DNA from: Rhizobium sp. ARZ01
GTDB taxonomy: Bacteria; Pseudomonadota; Alphaproteobacteria; Rhizobiales; Rhizobiaceae
Length of the DNA: 64,000 nucleotides
Direction: 5' to 3'
Assembly: GCF_014851675.1 (NCBI RefSeq)
Contig: NZ_JACVAE010000001.1
Location: forward strand, 1,426,001 to 1,490,000
Part shown: one piece after another, positions 36,121-45,794 of the stretch
Layout: the number at the start of each line of letters is the position of its first letter
Position numbering within the stretch: position 1 is the stretch's first letter
Made by a program: the position numbers and the translations under genes
The notes under the pieces: model-generated
The model's database searches: none
What the model was told of the DNA's origin: nothing
Seen by the model: the letters and a program-made list of their open reading frames with translations, nothing else

Positions 36121-37914
36121 CTATTTCAGAACCTTTGCGAAGCGCATCCATTTAATCAGCGAGTCGATTTCACTTCCGTCCGGCATCCGCAGCGGACTGT
36201 GTGTTGGAGTAAAGCCGCGAGACAAAGCGGAGTCCGGATCGGAGAGAAGGACGCCAACGAAGGTAGAGGCGACGAGGTAGCTACCAACCTCACCGAGACG
36301 ATTTCCTCCAGCGGCCTCTGCTTCAGCCAGAAGGTAGAACCAGAGTGGTGTGCGTTGATGAAGCTTTGAAAGCGTGCCTTTCAAGAAATCTCGAAGGTCT
36401 GCTTTGTGATTAAAAAGCGTGGAGATATCAGCAATCGGAGCGGACGAGACAGCGCCGATTTGCTTCAGATAGGCGTGTAGCGCCTGCCCTGTCGGGAGCC
36501 TCAGATTGTAGCCTCGCCGCAGATTTCGGCGAGCGAGGTTTTTGAAGAGCTTCTTAAGTTCCGCAGTCGGCTGGTCCTCGCCCTCCTTGACCATGTCGCC
36601 AAGGGATGGAGCAAGTTCGGTGTCAATCTTCCGTGCCAAGCGAGCGGGTTTCCCATCGGCTCCGTCATTCGGGCTGGGCCCAGTGAACCTTGCCCAGTCG
36701 ATAATCCAGTTCTCTGGCAATGTCTTTTGATTGGAAATTGCGCCACCACCACCCGTGAACTTGAACAAGAGTTCAAGGGAGGCTTCAGCCAATATGCCAG
36801 TTACGTTGGGATCAGGTCGTCCGAAAGCTCTGTTGTAGTCATACTTCGCACGGACCATCGAATGCCCAAAGCGATAGGCCGCAACGGAGAATTCGAGAGG
36901 CAGAGCGTTACCAAGCCTGGAATTTTGCCTTCTGGAATCGAATTCGGCTCTGAATTTGAAGAAGTGTGACGCGCGGTCTTCAATGACCTTTGCCACCACA
37001 TCGCTGCGACAGACCCCTTTCAAGTACCCCTCAACGATGAGCCATTGATAATGAAGCCGTGTCAGGATTTGCGCTGAATTAAAATCAGCCAACCAACCGG
37101 TCGGGTGGCTGTCCAAGAAATCGATGACCCTGTTGTGGAAGCGCAGGAAGCTCAAATGGAATTGCGCAACGACCAGGTTCTCATCGTTGCGCGTGTCGCC
37201 AATGAGCGCCCGCTCAGGCAGCGTTTCCTTGAATTTCTGGAAAGCGGTTGCATCCATTGACGCCTGAGCAAGCCGAAGAGCCGCACCCCTTACAGAAGGC
37301 TGAACTTGCCCATATCGCGGAAGATCCCGATGAAGATCGAGGTTATCTGGACGAGGATCAGCATCGTGAGCCGTACCAACTCTCATCTTGTTGATGAACG
37401 TCGGGTGCCTCATCCCTGATATAACGGTCATTACATCAGCTGTAATTCCAGGACCCAATGGAGATCCACCGTACACGCTGTCGAGATCGAACCGAGGCGA
37501 TCTCGCATTTCGCATCTTCGCTTCAACGACAGAGGATGCCTGAGGCGGATGCGCTTGGGATATGTTCGTAACATCGCTCTCGCGATCAGTGCGAGCTGTC
37601 AGCTCATGGTCCAGGAACTGGCCCCAACAGGTCAGAACTGGCGGCATGTCGGAATTACCCGCCGTGCCTTCTGCAACGGCGGCGTCAATCATCTTCTCAC
37701 CCAGAGCATCGAGATCATCGACAGTCTGCTGTGCGACAGGCAAGTACTTTTCAGGGGCATCAAGCGGGGGCATCAAATACCCGAAGTCCGCTTCCTCATC
37801 GACCGCTATATCAGTTCCCACAGGTTTGCCCGCGCCGAATTTCGGTGATTCGTCTGCTTGTGACCCTTCAGGCTGCTTTTCCTTCCCGCCGTGTGATTGA
37901 AACACAATAGTCAT
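36121..37914 (-). CDS. Animal-type heme peroxidase
   Basis: 597 residues, ribosome site AAGGAGAGAGCC. Peroxidase-cyclooxygenase superfamily motifs are in order: distal His103 in WGQFLDHELT with the heme-linking-type Asp before it, FDLDSVYGG, GDTRNDENLVVAQFHLSFLRFHNRV, and proximal His351 in EFSVAAYRFGHSMV. The C-terminal region (SYLVASTFVGVLLSDPDS) is also family-like. No signal peptide is visible. Such enzymes use H2O2 to oxidise halides, thiocyanate or organic substrates; bacterial members are rare, and several are thought to be secreted by non-classical routes. The partner gene downstream encodes the protease-hydrolase fusion. Confidence 0.9.
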   Translation of the reverse strand: MTIVFQSHGGKEKQPEGSQADESPKFGAGKPVGTDIAVDEEADFGYLMPPLDAPEKYLPVAQQTVDDLDALGEKMIDAAVAEGTAGNSDMPPVLTCWGQFLDHELTARTDRESDVTNISQAHPPQASSVVEAKMRNARSPRFDLDSVYGGSPLGPGITADVMTVISGMRHPTFINKMRVGTAHDADPRPDNLDLHRDLPRYGQVQPSVRGAALRLAQASMDATAFQKFKETLPERALIGDTRNDENLVVAQFHLSFLRFHNRVIDFLDSHPTGWLADFNSAQILTRLHYQWLIVEGYLKGVCRSDVVAKVIEDRASHFFKFRAEFDSRRQNSRLGNALPLEFSVAAYRFGHSMVRAKYDYNRAFGRPDPNVTGILAEASLELLFKFTGGGGAISNQKTLPENWIIDWARFTGPSPNDGADGKPARLARKIDTELAPSLGDMVKEGEDQPTAELKKLFKNLARRNLRRGYNLRLPTGQALHAYLKQIGAVSSAPIADISTLFNHKADLRDFLKGTLSKLHQRTPLWFYLLAEAEAAGGNRLGEVGSYLVASTFVGVLLSDPDSALSRGFTPTHSPLRMPDGSEIDSLIKWMRFAKVLK

Positions 37915-38341
37915 GGCTCTCTCCTTGAGATGGTTTCAGTTGGGATCCCCGGCCCCACCATGTCGAGATCAAACTGAACGCAGTGCGAGCATCGTCCGCG
38001 AGCTATCTGCGTCCGTTAAGAATGAAGTACATCGCCTCTCAGCAATGACGACCAGAGATTGTCTCTATGTTGAGTGCGGATTCACTACACGAAATAGCGG
38101 TAGGTGTATCATCAGTTTGATGCAACTATAGGCTTTACAACATTTCGCGCGACGAACGCCTGGAATGAGACAGTGTTTACTCCTCGTCCAGACCTGGTTG
38201 AAGTGCGTCGCCTCGCTTGGCCCGACAAGTCTTGAGCAAGAATTGCCGCGTGGTCAGAGCGGTAATCACTCCATCCATTCCTACTTGCGAACCGTGTCAA
38301 AGCCTGCGTAAGTTTCCTGTTGGCGGGAACGGGGGCTTCTC
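37915..38341. other. Intergenic divergent promoter region
   Basis: About 430 bases between the divergent peroxidase and AI-2E permease genes. Promoters for both should lie here. I see no gene, no RNA and no distinct operator. Confidence 0.45.
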
Positions 38342-39382
38342 ATGGTTGGCGCTGGACGAGGTCAGGTGACCGGATTGGTGACGGCTGCTGTGCTCGTTCT
38401 CGCCTTGCTGAATGTCGCCCAATCAGTCTTCGTTCCGCTCGCGTTTGCCGTCCTGGTCATTGCGTTAGTATGGCCACTCCAGGCGGCACTGCAGCGCGTA
38501 ATGCCGCGCCTGGTTGCGCTGCTCATAACGCTGCTGGTGACGATCATCGCCGTGGTTGCCGTGGGTTCCTCAATCGCCTGGGGGCTGAGCGTACTCGGGC
38601 ATTGGCTCTTCCTGAACGCCGGGCGGTTTCAAACAGTCTATATCGACTGGACGCAGTGGCTGGAAGAACACGGGGTGGCCATCGCCGGCCCGCTCTCGGA
38701 ACAGTTCAACGTCGGTTGGCTCGTCGGCTTGCTGCAGGGTGCCGCCGGTCGCATGAATAGCGTCGCCGGGCTGATGTTGGTGGTCTTCATATCTGTCATG
38801 TTGGGCCTTCTTGAAGTCGAGGACTTCAAGCGGAGGCTGCTGTTGCGGAGCGTCCAGCCGCAGGGCGCGATGATTCTGGAAGCAAACTTTAGGATCGGCG
38901 CGAAGCTCCGACGGTTCATGGCCGTGCGCACCTTTGCCAGCGTCTTGACCGGATTGGTCGTTTGGATTTTCGCTCGATTCGTTGGCCTTGAGCTGGCCGC
39001 GGCCTGGGGGGCGATCGCGTTCGCGCTCAACTACATTCCCTTCCTCGGGCCATTTATCGCGACAGCCTTTCCGACCCTGTTCGCAATCGCCCAGTTCGAA
39101 AGCTGGCAATCCGCGGTTTTTGTCTTCGTCGGTCTCAACCTGATCCAGTTTGTCATCGGCAGTTACTTCGAGCCAAGGCTGACGGGCGCCTCCCTGGCGA
39201 TCTCTCCCTTCGCCGTGATCTTCGCCGTATTCTTCTGGAGCTTCATGTGGGGGCTGCCCGGAGCTTTCATCGGCGTCCCTATCCTGATCTGCCTCATCGA
39301 GTATGGAGCACAGGTGCCGGCGACGAGGTGGATAGCAACGCTCTTGTCAGGCAACGAGGGGAGTGGGGACGGAGGCAATTGA
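38342..39382 (+). CDS. AI-2E family transporter (PerM/TqsA-like membrane protein)
   Basis: 346 residues with seven to eight membrane helices. AI-2E family features include FVPLAFAVLVIALVWPLQ near the start, the soluble segment (about 85-140), the GLELAAAWGAIAFALNYIPFLGPFIAT signature and PRLTGASLAISPFAVIFAVFFWSFMWGLPGAFIGVPI. Family members export AI-2 or act as Na+/H+ antiporters, and most remain unassigned. GGGGG lies eight bases before the ATG. It appears to be a single-gene unit. Confidence 0.9.
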   Translation: MVGAGRGQVTGLVTAAVLVLALLNVAQSVFVPLAFAVLVIALVWPLQAALQRVMPRLVALLITLLVTIIAVVAVGSSIAWGLSVLGHWLFLNAGRFQTVYIDWTQWLEEHGVAIAGPLSEQFNVGWLVGLLQGAAGRMNSVAGLMLVVFISVMLGLLEVEDFKRRLLLRSVQPQGAMILEANFRIGAKLRRFMAVRTFASVLTGLVVWIFARFVGLELAAAWGAIAFALNYIPFLGPFIATAFPTLFAIAQFESWQSAVFVFVGLNLIQFVIGSYFEPRLTGASLAISPFAVIFAVFFWSFMWGLPGAFIGVPILICLIEYGAQVPATRWIATLLSGNEGSGDGGN

Positions 39383-39893
39383 GGTCACGACGCGACCAGA
39401 AATGATCAGTCACCGCCCTATCCTCTTCCGTTGAAGTACTCTGAAGAAATACCGAAGGCAACATCTTAAGTTTACAACTGATCACGATTGATCTGAGTCA
39501 AAGCACCTCCAATAGGGCGTGACAAATTGTAACGTACCGGGAGGGCACGCGGTATGGATATTGAACTTAGCAGAGATCACGCGAAGCGGTTGTCTCGAAC
39601 GTCACAGCGCTTTCTCAGATATCAAATACTTTATCGCGAGTTCTTGCTCTGAGCGGCCCATCCCAGCCTTCATAGACCGATCATTTCAATGGAATTGTTC
39701 AGTGGGCCACCTTTGATGCGCTTTAAGTCGGTGAAAAGACTGAACACGAAGCGCAGCCTGGCAGCGGCCGAAGCGTTTCAACCAGCGCGTCGGTGTAGAA
39801 ACCTGGGCGCACAACGCGACCACTCCCAGTTCGACATGGATGAACGCAGTACATTCGCCAGAACACTTCACCGCTAGAGCCAAGGAATTCTCC
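39383..39893. other. Intergenic stretch upstream of the TPP enzyme gene
   Basis: About 510 bases. An ATG at 39840 in frame with the TPP enzyme gene could lengthen it by 18 residues but lacks a good ribosome site. Otherwise no gene or distinct signal is visible. Confidence 0.45.
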
Positions 39894-41555
39894 ATGCCCA
39901 ATGGTGCACGAGCCCTGATGAGCACCCTGGTCAATGCCGGGGTCGAAGTCTGTTTCACCAATCCGGGCACCTCCGAGATGCACTTCGTGGCGGCACTGGA
40001 TTCAGCCCCGGGAATGCGGGCGGTGCTGTGTCTGTTCGAGGGCGTTGCCACCGGCGCCGCCGACGGCTACGCGCGCATGACAGGCAAACCAGCGGCGACG
40101 CTCCTCCATCTCGGCTGCGGCCTTGGTAACGGCCTCGCCAATCTGCACAATGCCCGCAAGGGAAAAGTGCCGATCGTCAACATCGTTGGCGACCACGCGA
40201 CCCATCACGTACCCTTCGACGCACAATTGCAGTCCGACATCGAGACGGTTGCCCGAAACGTTTCTCCTACTTTCGTGCGCACCTCCCGCTCCACTGCCGA
40301 GCTGTGCCGTGACGCCGTCGATGCGGTGAAGGCCGCCCGCGGCCTACCCGGCAAGGTGGCGACTTTGATCCTGCCCGCCGACGTGTCGTGGGGAGAAGGT
40401 GGAGTTCCCGAACCCCCACCGCAGATTCCTCCGCCCGAGCCGGCCGATGATGCGACTGTGAACGCTATCGCCTCGGTGATCGGGTCGGGTCGCAGCGCTG
40501 CGCTGCTCCTCGGAGGCGGCGCGCTTGGCGAAGACGCTCTCCTCGCCGCAGCCCGCGTCGCTGCAGCCAACGGGATCAAGGTCTTTGCCGAAACCTTCCC
40601 CACGCGCATGGAGCGCGGCGCAGGTCTGCCCCCTGTGGAACGGATCGCCTATCTCGCTGAACTGGCTTCGGTACAGGTCGCCGACATCGAGGAATTGATC
40701 CTGGTGGACGCAAAGGCGCCCGTCTCCTTCTTCGCCTACCCCGGTAAGAAGAGCCTTCTGGTCCCCGACGGATGCAAGCTGCACACGCTGTCCACTCCCG
40801 AACAGGACGCGGCTGGCAGTCTGGAGAAGCTCGCCCGCGCTCTCGGCGCCGATCAGGCCACGCCAAAGCTAGCCCCCCAGGCCCGGCCGGGTCGCCCGCG
40901 CGGGAAGAAGCTTACCGCGGAGAAGGTTTGCAAGGCCGTCGGTCATCTGCTGCCGGACAATGCCATCCTGATCGATGAAGCCATAAGCTCGGGATTGATG
41001 CTGCCGAGGTTCACTGCAGGTGCCCCGCGCCACGACCTGATCACACTGACCGGCGGGGCCATCGGTCAGGGCCTGCCGAACGCGATCGGTGCGGCCATCG
41101 CCTGCCCCGACCGCCCTGTGCTGGCCCTGATCGGCGACGGCACCGCGATGTACACGATCCAATCATTGTGGACGCTGGCGCGTGAGTCACTCGACGTCAC
41201 CTGCATCATCTTCAATAACGCTTCCTACTCGGTTCTCAACATAGAGCTGGAACGGGTGGGAGCGGAGGAAGCCGGTCCCAAAGCCCGCTCGCAGTTGGAC
41301 CTGAACGGGCCGATCCTCAACTTCGCCAGGATTGCCGAGGGCATGGGTGTTCCGGCGACCCGTGTCTCGACCACGGAAGACTTTCTGCAGGCGCTGGAAT
41401 CGGCTCTGGCAAAGCGTGGACCGAGCTTGATCGAGGCGATGGTGCCTCCCACGCTGTCGGGACTCAAACTCAAGCTGCTGCCACACGTTTTGGGCTCGCT
41501 GGACGGCCTGCCCCGACCGATAGCCCGCATACTCAAGCGCAAGATCGCACCCTGA
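39894..41555 (+). CDS. Thiamine pyrophosphate enzyme, acetolactate synthase/benzoylformate decarboxylase-like
   Basis: 553 residues from ATG 39894 (AAGGA seven bases upstream). Three TPP-enzyme domains: the N-terminal Pyr domain with FTNPGTSEMHFVAAL and the catalytic Glu in LCLFEGVATGAADGYARMTG; a central domain AALLLGGGAL; and the PP domain with GDGTAMYTIQSLWTL...NNASYSVLN, the GDG-N metal/TPP motif. It is close to large-subunit-like proteins that lack a small subunit. These decarboxylate 2-keto acids or join them. The next gene, 35 bases on, is a flavin dehydrogenase and the third an AraC regulator, so a local degradation pathway is likely. Confidence 0.88.
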   Translation: MPNGARALMSTLVNAGVEVCFTNPGTSEMHFVAALDSAPGMRAVLCLFEGVATGAADGYARMTGKPAATLLHLGCGLGNGLANLHNARKGKVPIVNIVGDHATHHVPFDAQLQSDIETVARNVSPTFVRTSRSTAELCRDAVDAVKAARGLPGKVATLILPADVSWGEGGVPEPPPQIPPPEPADDATVNAIASVIGSGRSAALLLGGGALGEDALLAAARVAAANGIKVFAETFPTRMERGAGLPPVERIAYLAELASVQVADIEELILVDAKAPVSFFAYPGKKSLLVPDGCKLHTLSTPEQDAAGSLEKLARALGADQATPKLAPQARPGRPRGKKLTAEKVCKAVGHLLPDNAILIDEAISSGLMLPRFTAGAPRHDLITLTGGAIGQGLPNAIGAAIACPDRPVLALIGDGTAMYTIQSLWTLARESLDVTCIIFNNASYSVLNIELERVGAEEAGPKARSQLDLNGPILNFARIAEGMGVPATRVSTTEDFLQALESALAKRGPSLIEAMVPPTLSGLKLKLLPHVLGSLDGLPRPIARILKRKIAP

Positions 41556-41590
41556 AACGCTGTGGCTGAGCGGGGTTTGAGGGATCGAAG

Positions 41591-43192
41591 ATGACTAAGG
41601 TGAACCGATCGGATGTGCTGGTTGTGGGGGGCGGTCTCGCCGGAATCGTCACAGCACTGGAGTCCTTGCGAGCGGGTCGCTCCGTGACCCTTGTGGACCG
41701 CGACACACCGGAACGGTTCGGTGGTCTCGCCCTATGGGCCTTCGGCGGCATGGCCCTGGTGGGCACCCCCTTGCAGGCACGCATGAAGATTCCCGACACA
41801 CCGGAGATCGCGCTGCGCGACTGGCAACGCTTCGGAGAACTCACTGAAGCCGACCACTGGCCACTGCAATGGGCACGCTATTACGTCGAACGGTCGCGGG
41901 CCGAAGTTTACGACTGGTTGATCTCTCACGGCCTGAAGTTCATGCCCGCGGTGAACTGGGTCGAGCGGGGGCTACTGGGGAACGGCAACTCTCTTCCTCG
42001 CTATCACGTGGTGTGGGGCACGGCCCGCCACCTCACGCTCACCCTCGTCGCCGCGATGCATGCCGCAGACTCCGGTGGCCGGCTCACAGTGCTCCACCGG
42101 CATCGCATCACGCGTCTCGAAAGGGAGGCAGGTATGATATCAGGCGTGGTGGGCGTGAACGAGGATACGGGCGCTGAAGTCCGTTTAGCCGCACCGGTGA
42201 TCGTCCTGGCCATGGGTGGTATCAACGGGACGCATGAGCAGACCCGCACCAATTGGGTCGAGGGGCGTCCCCTGCCCCGGACGATGCTGAACGGTGCCCA
42301 CCCATTCGCAGACGGTCGTTTGCACCACTGGGCGGCCTACAGCGTAGGCGCACAAATAGTCAACGCCGGGGAAATGTGGAACTATGCTGCGGGGATTCCC
42401 CATCCGTTTCCACACTTCGAGGGCCACGGGCTTTCCACGATTCCCTGTAAATCAGCCCTGTGGCTCGATCACCGGGGGTTACGCATCGGGCCCAAGCCGC
42501 TGGTCACCGGGTTCGACACCCACGACCTCTGCCAGCGGGTCGCCGCGTTGGAAAGGCCCTACACCTGGCATCTGCTCAATCGCCGCATCGCCGAGAAGGA
42601 ATTTGCCATCTCGGGCGCTGAACACAACCCAAGCATCCGGGACAGACGCATCTTCGCATTCCTTCGTGAAGTCCTCTTCGGCAATCGTCGGCTGGTCGAC
42701 CAGATGGTGCACGAGAGCCGTGACGTCCTGGTGGACGACACGCTGGCGGGGTTGGCCGCCAAGATGAACGCGCTCACCGGCACCGACGATGTAAAGGCGG
42801 ACGTCCTTGAGGCAACGGTGGACGCTTTCGATGCCAACTTCGCCTATGGCCGCCGGCTCAGCAACGACGATCAGATCAGACACATCCTCCACGCCCGCCA
42901 GTGGAATCCGGACCGGCTTCGCACCTGCCGGCCGGCACCACTACGGAAGCCGGGGACAGGTCCCTACATCGCCATCCGGATGCAGCTCATCACCCGAAAA
43001 AGCCTGGGCGGCCTGCAGACTGACCTGGAAAGCCGCGTACTTGACGCCGCGGGTAAGCCAGTTCCAGGCTTCTACTGCGTCGGTGAGGCTGCAGGGTTCG
43101 GCGGCGGCGGCGCCAGCGGCAAGCGGTCGCTGGAGGGCACGTTCCTGCCCGGTTGCATCATGACCGCGCGCGCCGCGGCACGGTCAATGTGA
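41591..43192 (+). CDS. FAD-binding dehydrogenase, fumarate reductase/3-ketosteroid dehydrogenase-like
   Basis: 533 residues. N-terminal Rossmann motif DVLVVGGGLAGIVTALES. The C-terminal FAD contact GFYCVGEAAGFGGGGASGKRSLEGTFLPGCIMTARAAA is characteristic of the KstD/FAD_binding_2 group. The family removes or adds hydrogen across C-C bonds of steroids, quinate-like acids or unsaturated acids. It starts 35 bases after the TPP enzyme in the same direction. Substrate unknown. No signal peptide, so cytoplasmic. Confidence 0.86.
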   Translation: MTKVNRSDVLVVGGGLAGIVTALESLRAGRSVTLVDRDTPERFGGLALWAFGGMALVGTPLQARMKIPDTPEIALRDWQRFGELTEADHWPLQWARYYVERSRAEVYDWLISHGLKFMPAVNWVERGLLGNGNSLPRYHVVWGTARHLTLTLVAAMHAADSGGRLTVLHRHRITRLEREAGMISGVVGVNEDTGAEVRLAAPVIVLAMGGINGTHEQTRTNWVEGRPLPRTMLNGAHPFADGRLHHWAAYSVGAQIVNAGEMWNYAAGIPHPFPHFEGHGLSTIPCKSALWLDHRGLRIGPKPLVTGFDTHDLCQRVAALERPYTWHLLNRRIAEKEFAISGAEHNPSIRDRRIFAFLREVLFGNRRLVDQMVHESRDVLVDDTLAGLAAKMNALTGTDDVKADVLEATVDAFDANFAYGRRLSNDDQIRHILHARQWNPDRLRTCRPAPLRKPGTGPYIAIRMQLITRKSLGGLQTDLESRVLDAAGKPVPGFYCVGEAAGFGGGGASGKRSLEGTFLPGCIMTARAAARSM

Positions 43193-43864
43193 AAATAGGG
43201 CGATATTGATGCGGCAAGTCGCCCGTTCTGGAAGGGCGCCGTGTGATCTCGCGAGGCGGATGTTGCCATATCTCCGACCCGTTGTGCGGAACGCCCTTTC
43301 TGTTCGCAAAGCATCCTGATCGGATCATCCCCTAAGTCGGGACCCGGTGGCTTGTCGGAAGCAATGTACGACAAAAGCCATTCACCTCTCCATCAATACT
43401 ACAGCTAGTGATTGAAATCAAACATCCTGTCCGTTAGTCTCCAATCGAGATGTCAGAGGGATGTTGTTCACCCCCAAGCCATCGGCTGCACGCATGCATG
43501 AGATCGCCCTCCAGGCGATTTGATCGCCATGAGGGATGCCGATGTTGTCCACACGCAGCATAGCAGCTATCCTGTCTCTTCCGATCGCAGAACACGCGAC
43601 ACGTCAGGTGCTGATAAGTGCTGGTGATTTGGCAATCGAAGGTCACCGATCTTTTAAAATGAAAAGCGGCAGGCGACCCGTGGCCAAGGAATTGGCAGCA
43701 CGGGTGGTATGCCGCAGCGGCGATCGTTTCAGAGGCATGACCCTTTCGGTGGGGCGTTCGGCGATGAGCATGGTTCATTCTGCAACGATGCTGCACACTG
43801 GCCCAGCGAAAGGTCTGGCGAGCGCATGTTTCGATGGCGGCGTCGCCTGTCCGGAGGTGCTGCC
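43193..43864. other. Intergenic stretch upstream of the AraC gene
   Basis: About 670 bases. A perfect 6-bp hairpin (ATCGCC 43503-43508 / GGCGAT 43514-43519) is the only structure noted. Open frames on both strands look non-coding by composition. Promoter of the AraC gene expected here. Confidence 0.45.
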
Positions 43865-45058
43865 ATGAAGACGGAGGGTGGTATGTTCGGCCGGGCCACG
43901 GCAAACTCCATGACGCTTCACGTCGCAACAGGTGGCACCGCCGACATGCTGATCGAGGTGCCCGCAGCGCCATCCACCTCACGGCACATGTCCCACTCGC
44001 TCGTCCGCAGTTATGCCTTTTCGACCGACGACCTTCCAATCGCAGACAGGTTCAACAATTGGCGCTGCAGTTTCGCACCGATGGTGGACCTGAGCGGGAC
44101 CAAAGAAGCGATGGCTGATTTTCATGGCAGTCAGATACTCTGGGACCTCGGCGGGATAGGATTCTCAAGGATAATGACCGGCGCAGTAAGTTTTTCCAGC
44201 CGGCCCGCACATCTTCAAAGCCGCCCGCTCGACCATTGGGTCATGACGCTCTTGCTGAGCGGACACACAACGACAACGACGCCAACGCATTCGTTCGATT
44301 GCAGGCCTGGTATTGTTCAGGTTCACCCGCTGGGGCGTACTTTCCACGGCAAGGCTTCGGACAGCGAGATGCTCATGCTGTGGATACCCCGCGATTTCTG
44401 CCGTGATATTGCGCGCGTACTGGACTCGGCGGAGTTTTCGATACTGGACACCGCGATGGGACGCATGTTCGCCGCATTCATGATCGGCTTGGGCAACCAG
44501 GCCGCGTGCCTCCGTCAGGACGAACTGCCCCAGTTGTTGGCCGCCACCCGCGAAATGATCCTGGCCTGCGTTGCTCCGAACCGGGCCTATACTGAGGATG
44601 CGCAGCGAGCAATCTTCGCACTTCTGCTGGAACGTGCGCGGCAGTTCATTCAAAACAATCTATACAGTCAAAAGCTTGGTGCAGAGATGCTGATGCGCGA
44701 GTTGGCCATCTCCCGAACGCGGCTCTATCGGCTTTTTGAACCCGCAGGTGGCGTCAATCGATACATCCAGCATCGCCGTCTACTCGACGCACATTCCGTG
44801 CTGGCCGATCCCAATGAGAATCGGAAAATTCTTGAGATCGCCGAGCAACGCGGCTTTGATGGCGCGGAGTTCAGCCGCGCCTTCAGGCGCGAGTTCGGCT
44901 ACAGCCCAAGCGATGTTCGCAAAGGGGAAAGGGCAAGTATGCCAAGTTACACCGGTGCTGATCTTGCCAGCCTCGCCCCCAAGGAACGGCTTGGTTCCCT
45001 GCTCTGGCGCCTTCAGACTGGGGAAAAGTTGGAAGCGCGTGACCGGGCTGTTTCATAG
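43865..45058 (+). CDS. AraC-family transcriptional regulator
   Basis: 397 residues from ATG 43865 with ribosome site GGAGGTGC. The N-terminal ~240 residues form an AraC_binding_2-type sensing domain (FSTDDLPIADRFNNWRCSF, WVMTLLLSGHTT, IVQVHPLGRTFHG). The C-terminal ~100 residues hold two helix-turn-helix motifs (LAISRTRLYRLFEPAGGVNRYIQHRRL, ILEIAEQRGFDGAEFSRAFRREFGYSPSDVR). It follows the TPP enzyme and flavin dehydrogenase genes and probably activates them in the presence of their substrate. Open frame exists upstream of the chosen start but is unlikely to be translated. Confidence 0.88.
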   Translation: MKTEGGMFGRATANSMTLHVATGGTADMLIEVPAAPSTSRHMSHSLVRSYAFSTDDLPIADRFNNWRCSFAPMVDLSGTKEAMADFHGSQILWDLGGIGFSRIMTGAVSFSSRPAHLQSRPLDHWVMTLLLSGHTTTTTPTHSFDCRPGIVQVHPLGRTFHGKASDSEMLMLWIPRDFCRDIARVLDSAEFSILDTAMGRMFAAFMIGLGNQAACLRQDELPQLLAATREMILACVAPNRAYTEDAQRAIFALLLERARQFIQNNLYSQKLGAEMLMRELAISRTRLYRLFEPAGGVNRYIQHRRLLDAHSVLADPNENRKILEIAEQRGFDGAEFSRAFRREFGYSPSDVRKGERASMPSYTGADLASLAPKERLGSLLWRLQTGEKLEARDRAVS

Positions 45059-45123
45059 GGGATCGGAGCCAGCGTCGAAAATCGACATTGCGCCATCGCG
45101 GGAACGCCGCTGGCGTCGCAACA

Positions 45124-45699
45124 CTATTCGTCCGCTTGCGGCGGCAAATCCGCAGGGGCTTTATGGTAACGAATACCGACCGTCGCCTGCGATAAGCGCC
45201 TGTACAGTTGGCGCTCCCGGGCGAGTGGCCACCAGTCATAGAGGAAGATCTCCAGTGGACGCCACAGCGCAACCCAGCCGACGATGACAAGCCCCTCCTC
45301 CACGAAGCGGACAATCCCCGTCGACGGCAGCAACACAGTGAAGGCTTGAACAGCCACAAGGCAGAGTCCGAGAATTGACAGTCCGACAAGAATGGCGCGC
45401 CGCCCCACACGAAAGAGCTCGCGCATTTGCCGGCCAACCGCCTGGGTCCGATGGGCGAAATATGTCGATACCGATGCACCAAGACTATGGGCCGCGTCTT
45501 CGTCCACGCTGCCTTTCGGCAAGTAGATCACCATCTCCAGCGCCACGTCGCGCGGCAATTCGCGCGCGCTGTCGACGATGTACTCTTCGGCATCCTTTGA
45601 CAGATCCCGCTCGCGGAACGGATATGGGTCGAGCGTCTCGAACAATTGGGAGACATTGTCGAGATTGATCTCGATTCTGTTATTGCACCCGCCGCCCAT
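45124..45699 (-). CDS. Putative inner-membrane protein, unknown function
   Basis: 191 residues from ATG 45699, preceded by GGGAGGTTTTG. The N-terminal soluble part (IEINLDNVSQLFETLDPYPFRERDLSKDAEEYIVDSARELPRD) is followed by two membrane segments near residues 105-155 (AILVGLSILGLCLVAVQAFTVLL and VEEGLVIVGWVALWRPLEIFLYDWWP) and a basic C-terminus. No family name comes to mind. It faces the AraC gene tail to tail. Confidence 0.7.
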   Translation of the reverse strand: MGGGCNNRIEINLDNVSQLFETLDPYPFRERDLSKDAEEYIVDSARELPRDVALEMVIYLPKGSVDEDAAHSLGASVSTYFAHRTQAVGRQMRELFRVGRRAILVGLSILGLCLVAVQAFTVLLPSTGIVRFVEEGLVIVGWVALWRPLEIFLYDWWPLARERQLYRRLSQATVGIRYHKAPADLPPQADE

Positions 45700-45794
45700 C
45701 AAAACCTCCCGAAGCAGTCGGGCGGGGCTTAGCACCCCTACATTCTTGCGGCAATTTTTGGTTTTTGGCAGCGTGTGTACCTTCATGCCAGGCC

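Noticed and set aside
43536..43868. A 110-codon plus-strand frame before the AraC gene
   Set aside because: No ribosome site, no domain; it overlaps the AraC ribosome site and start region in another frame.
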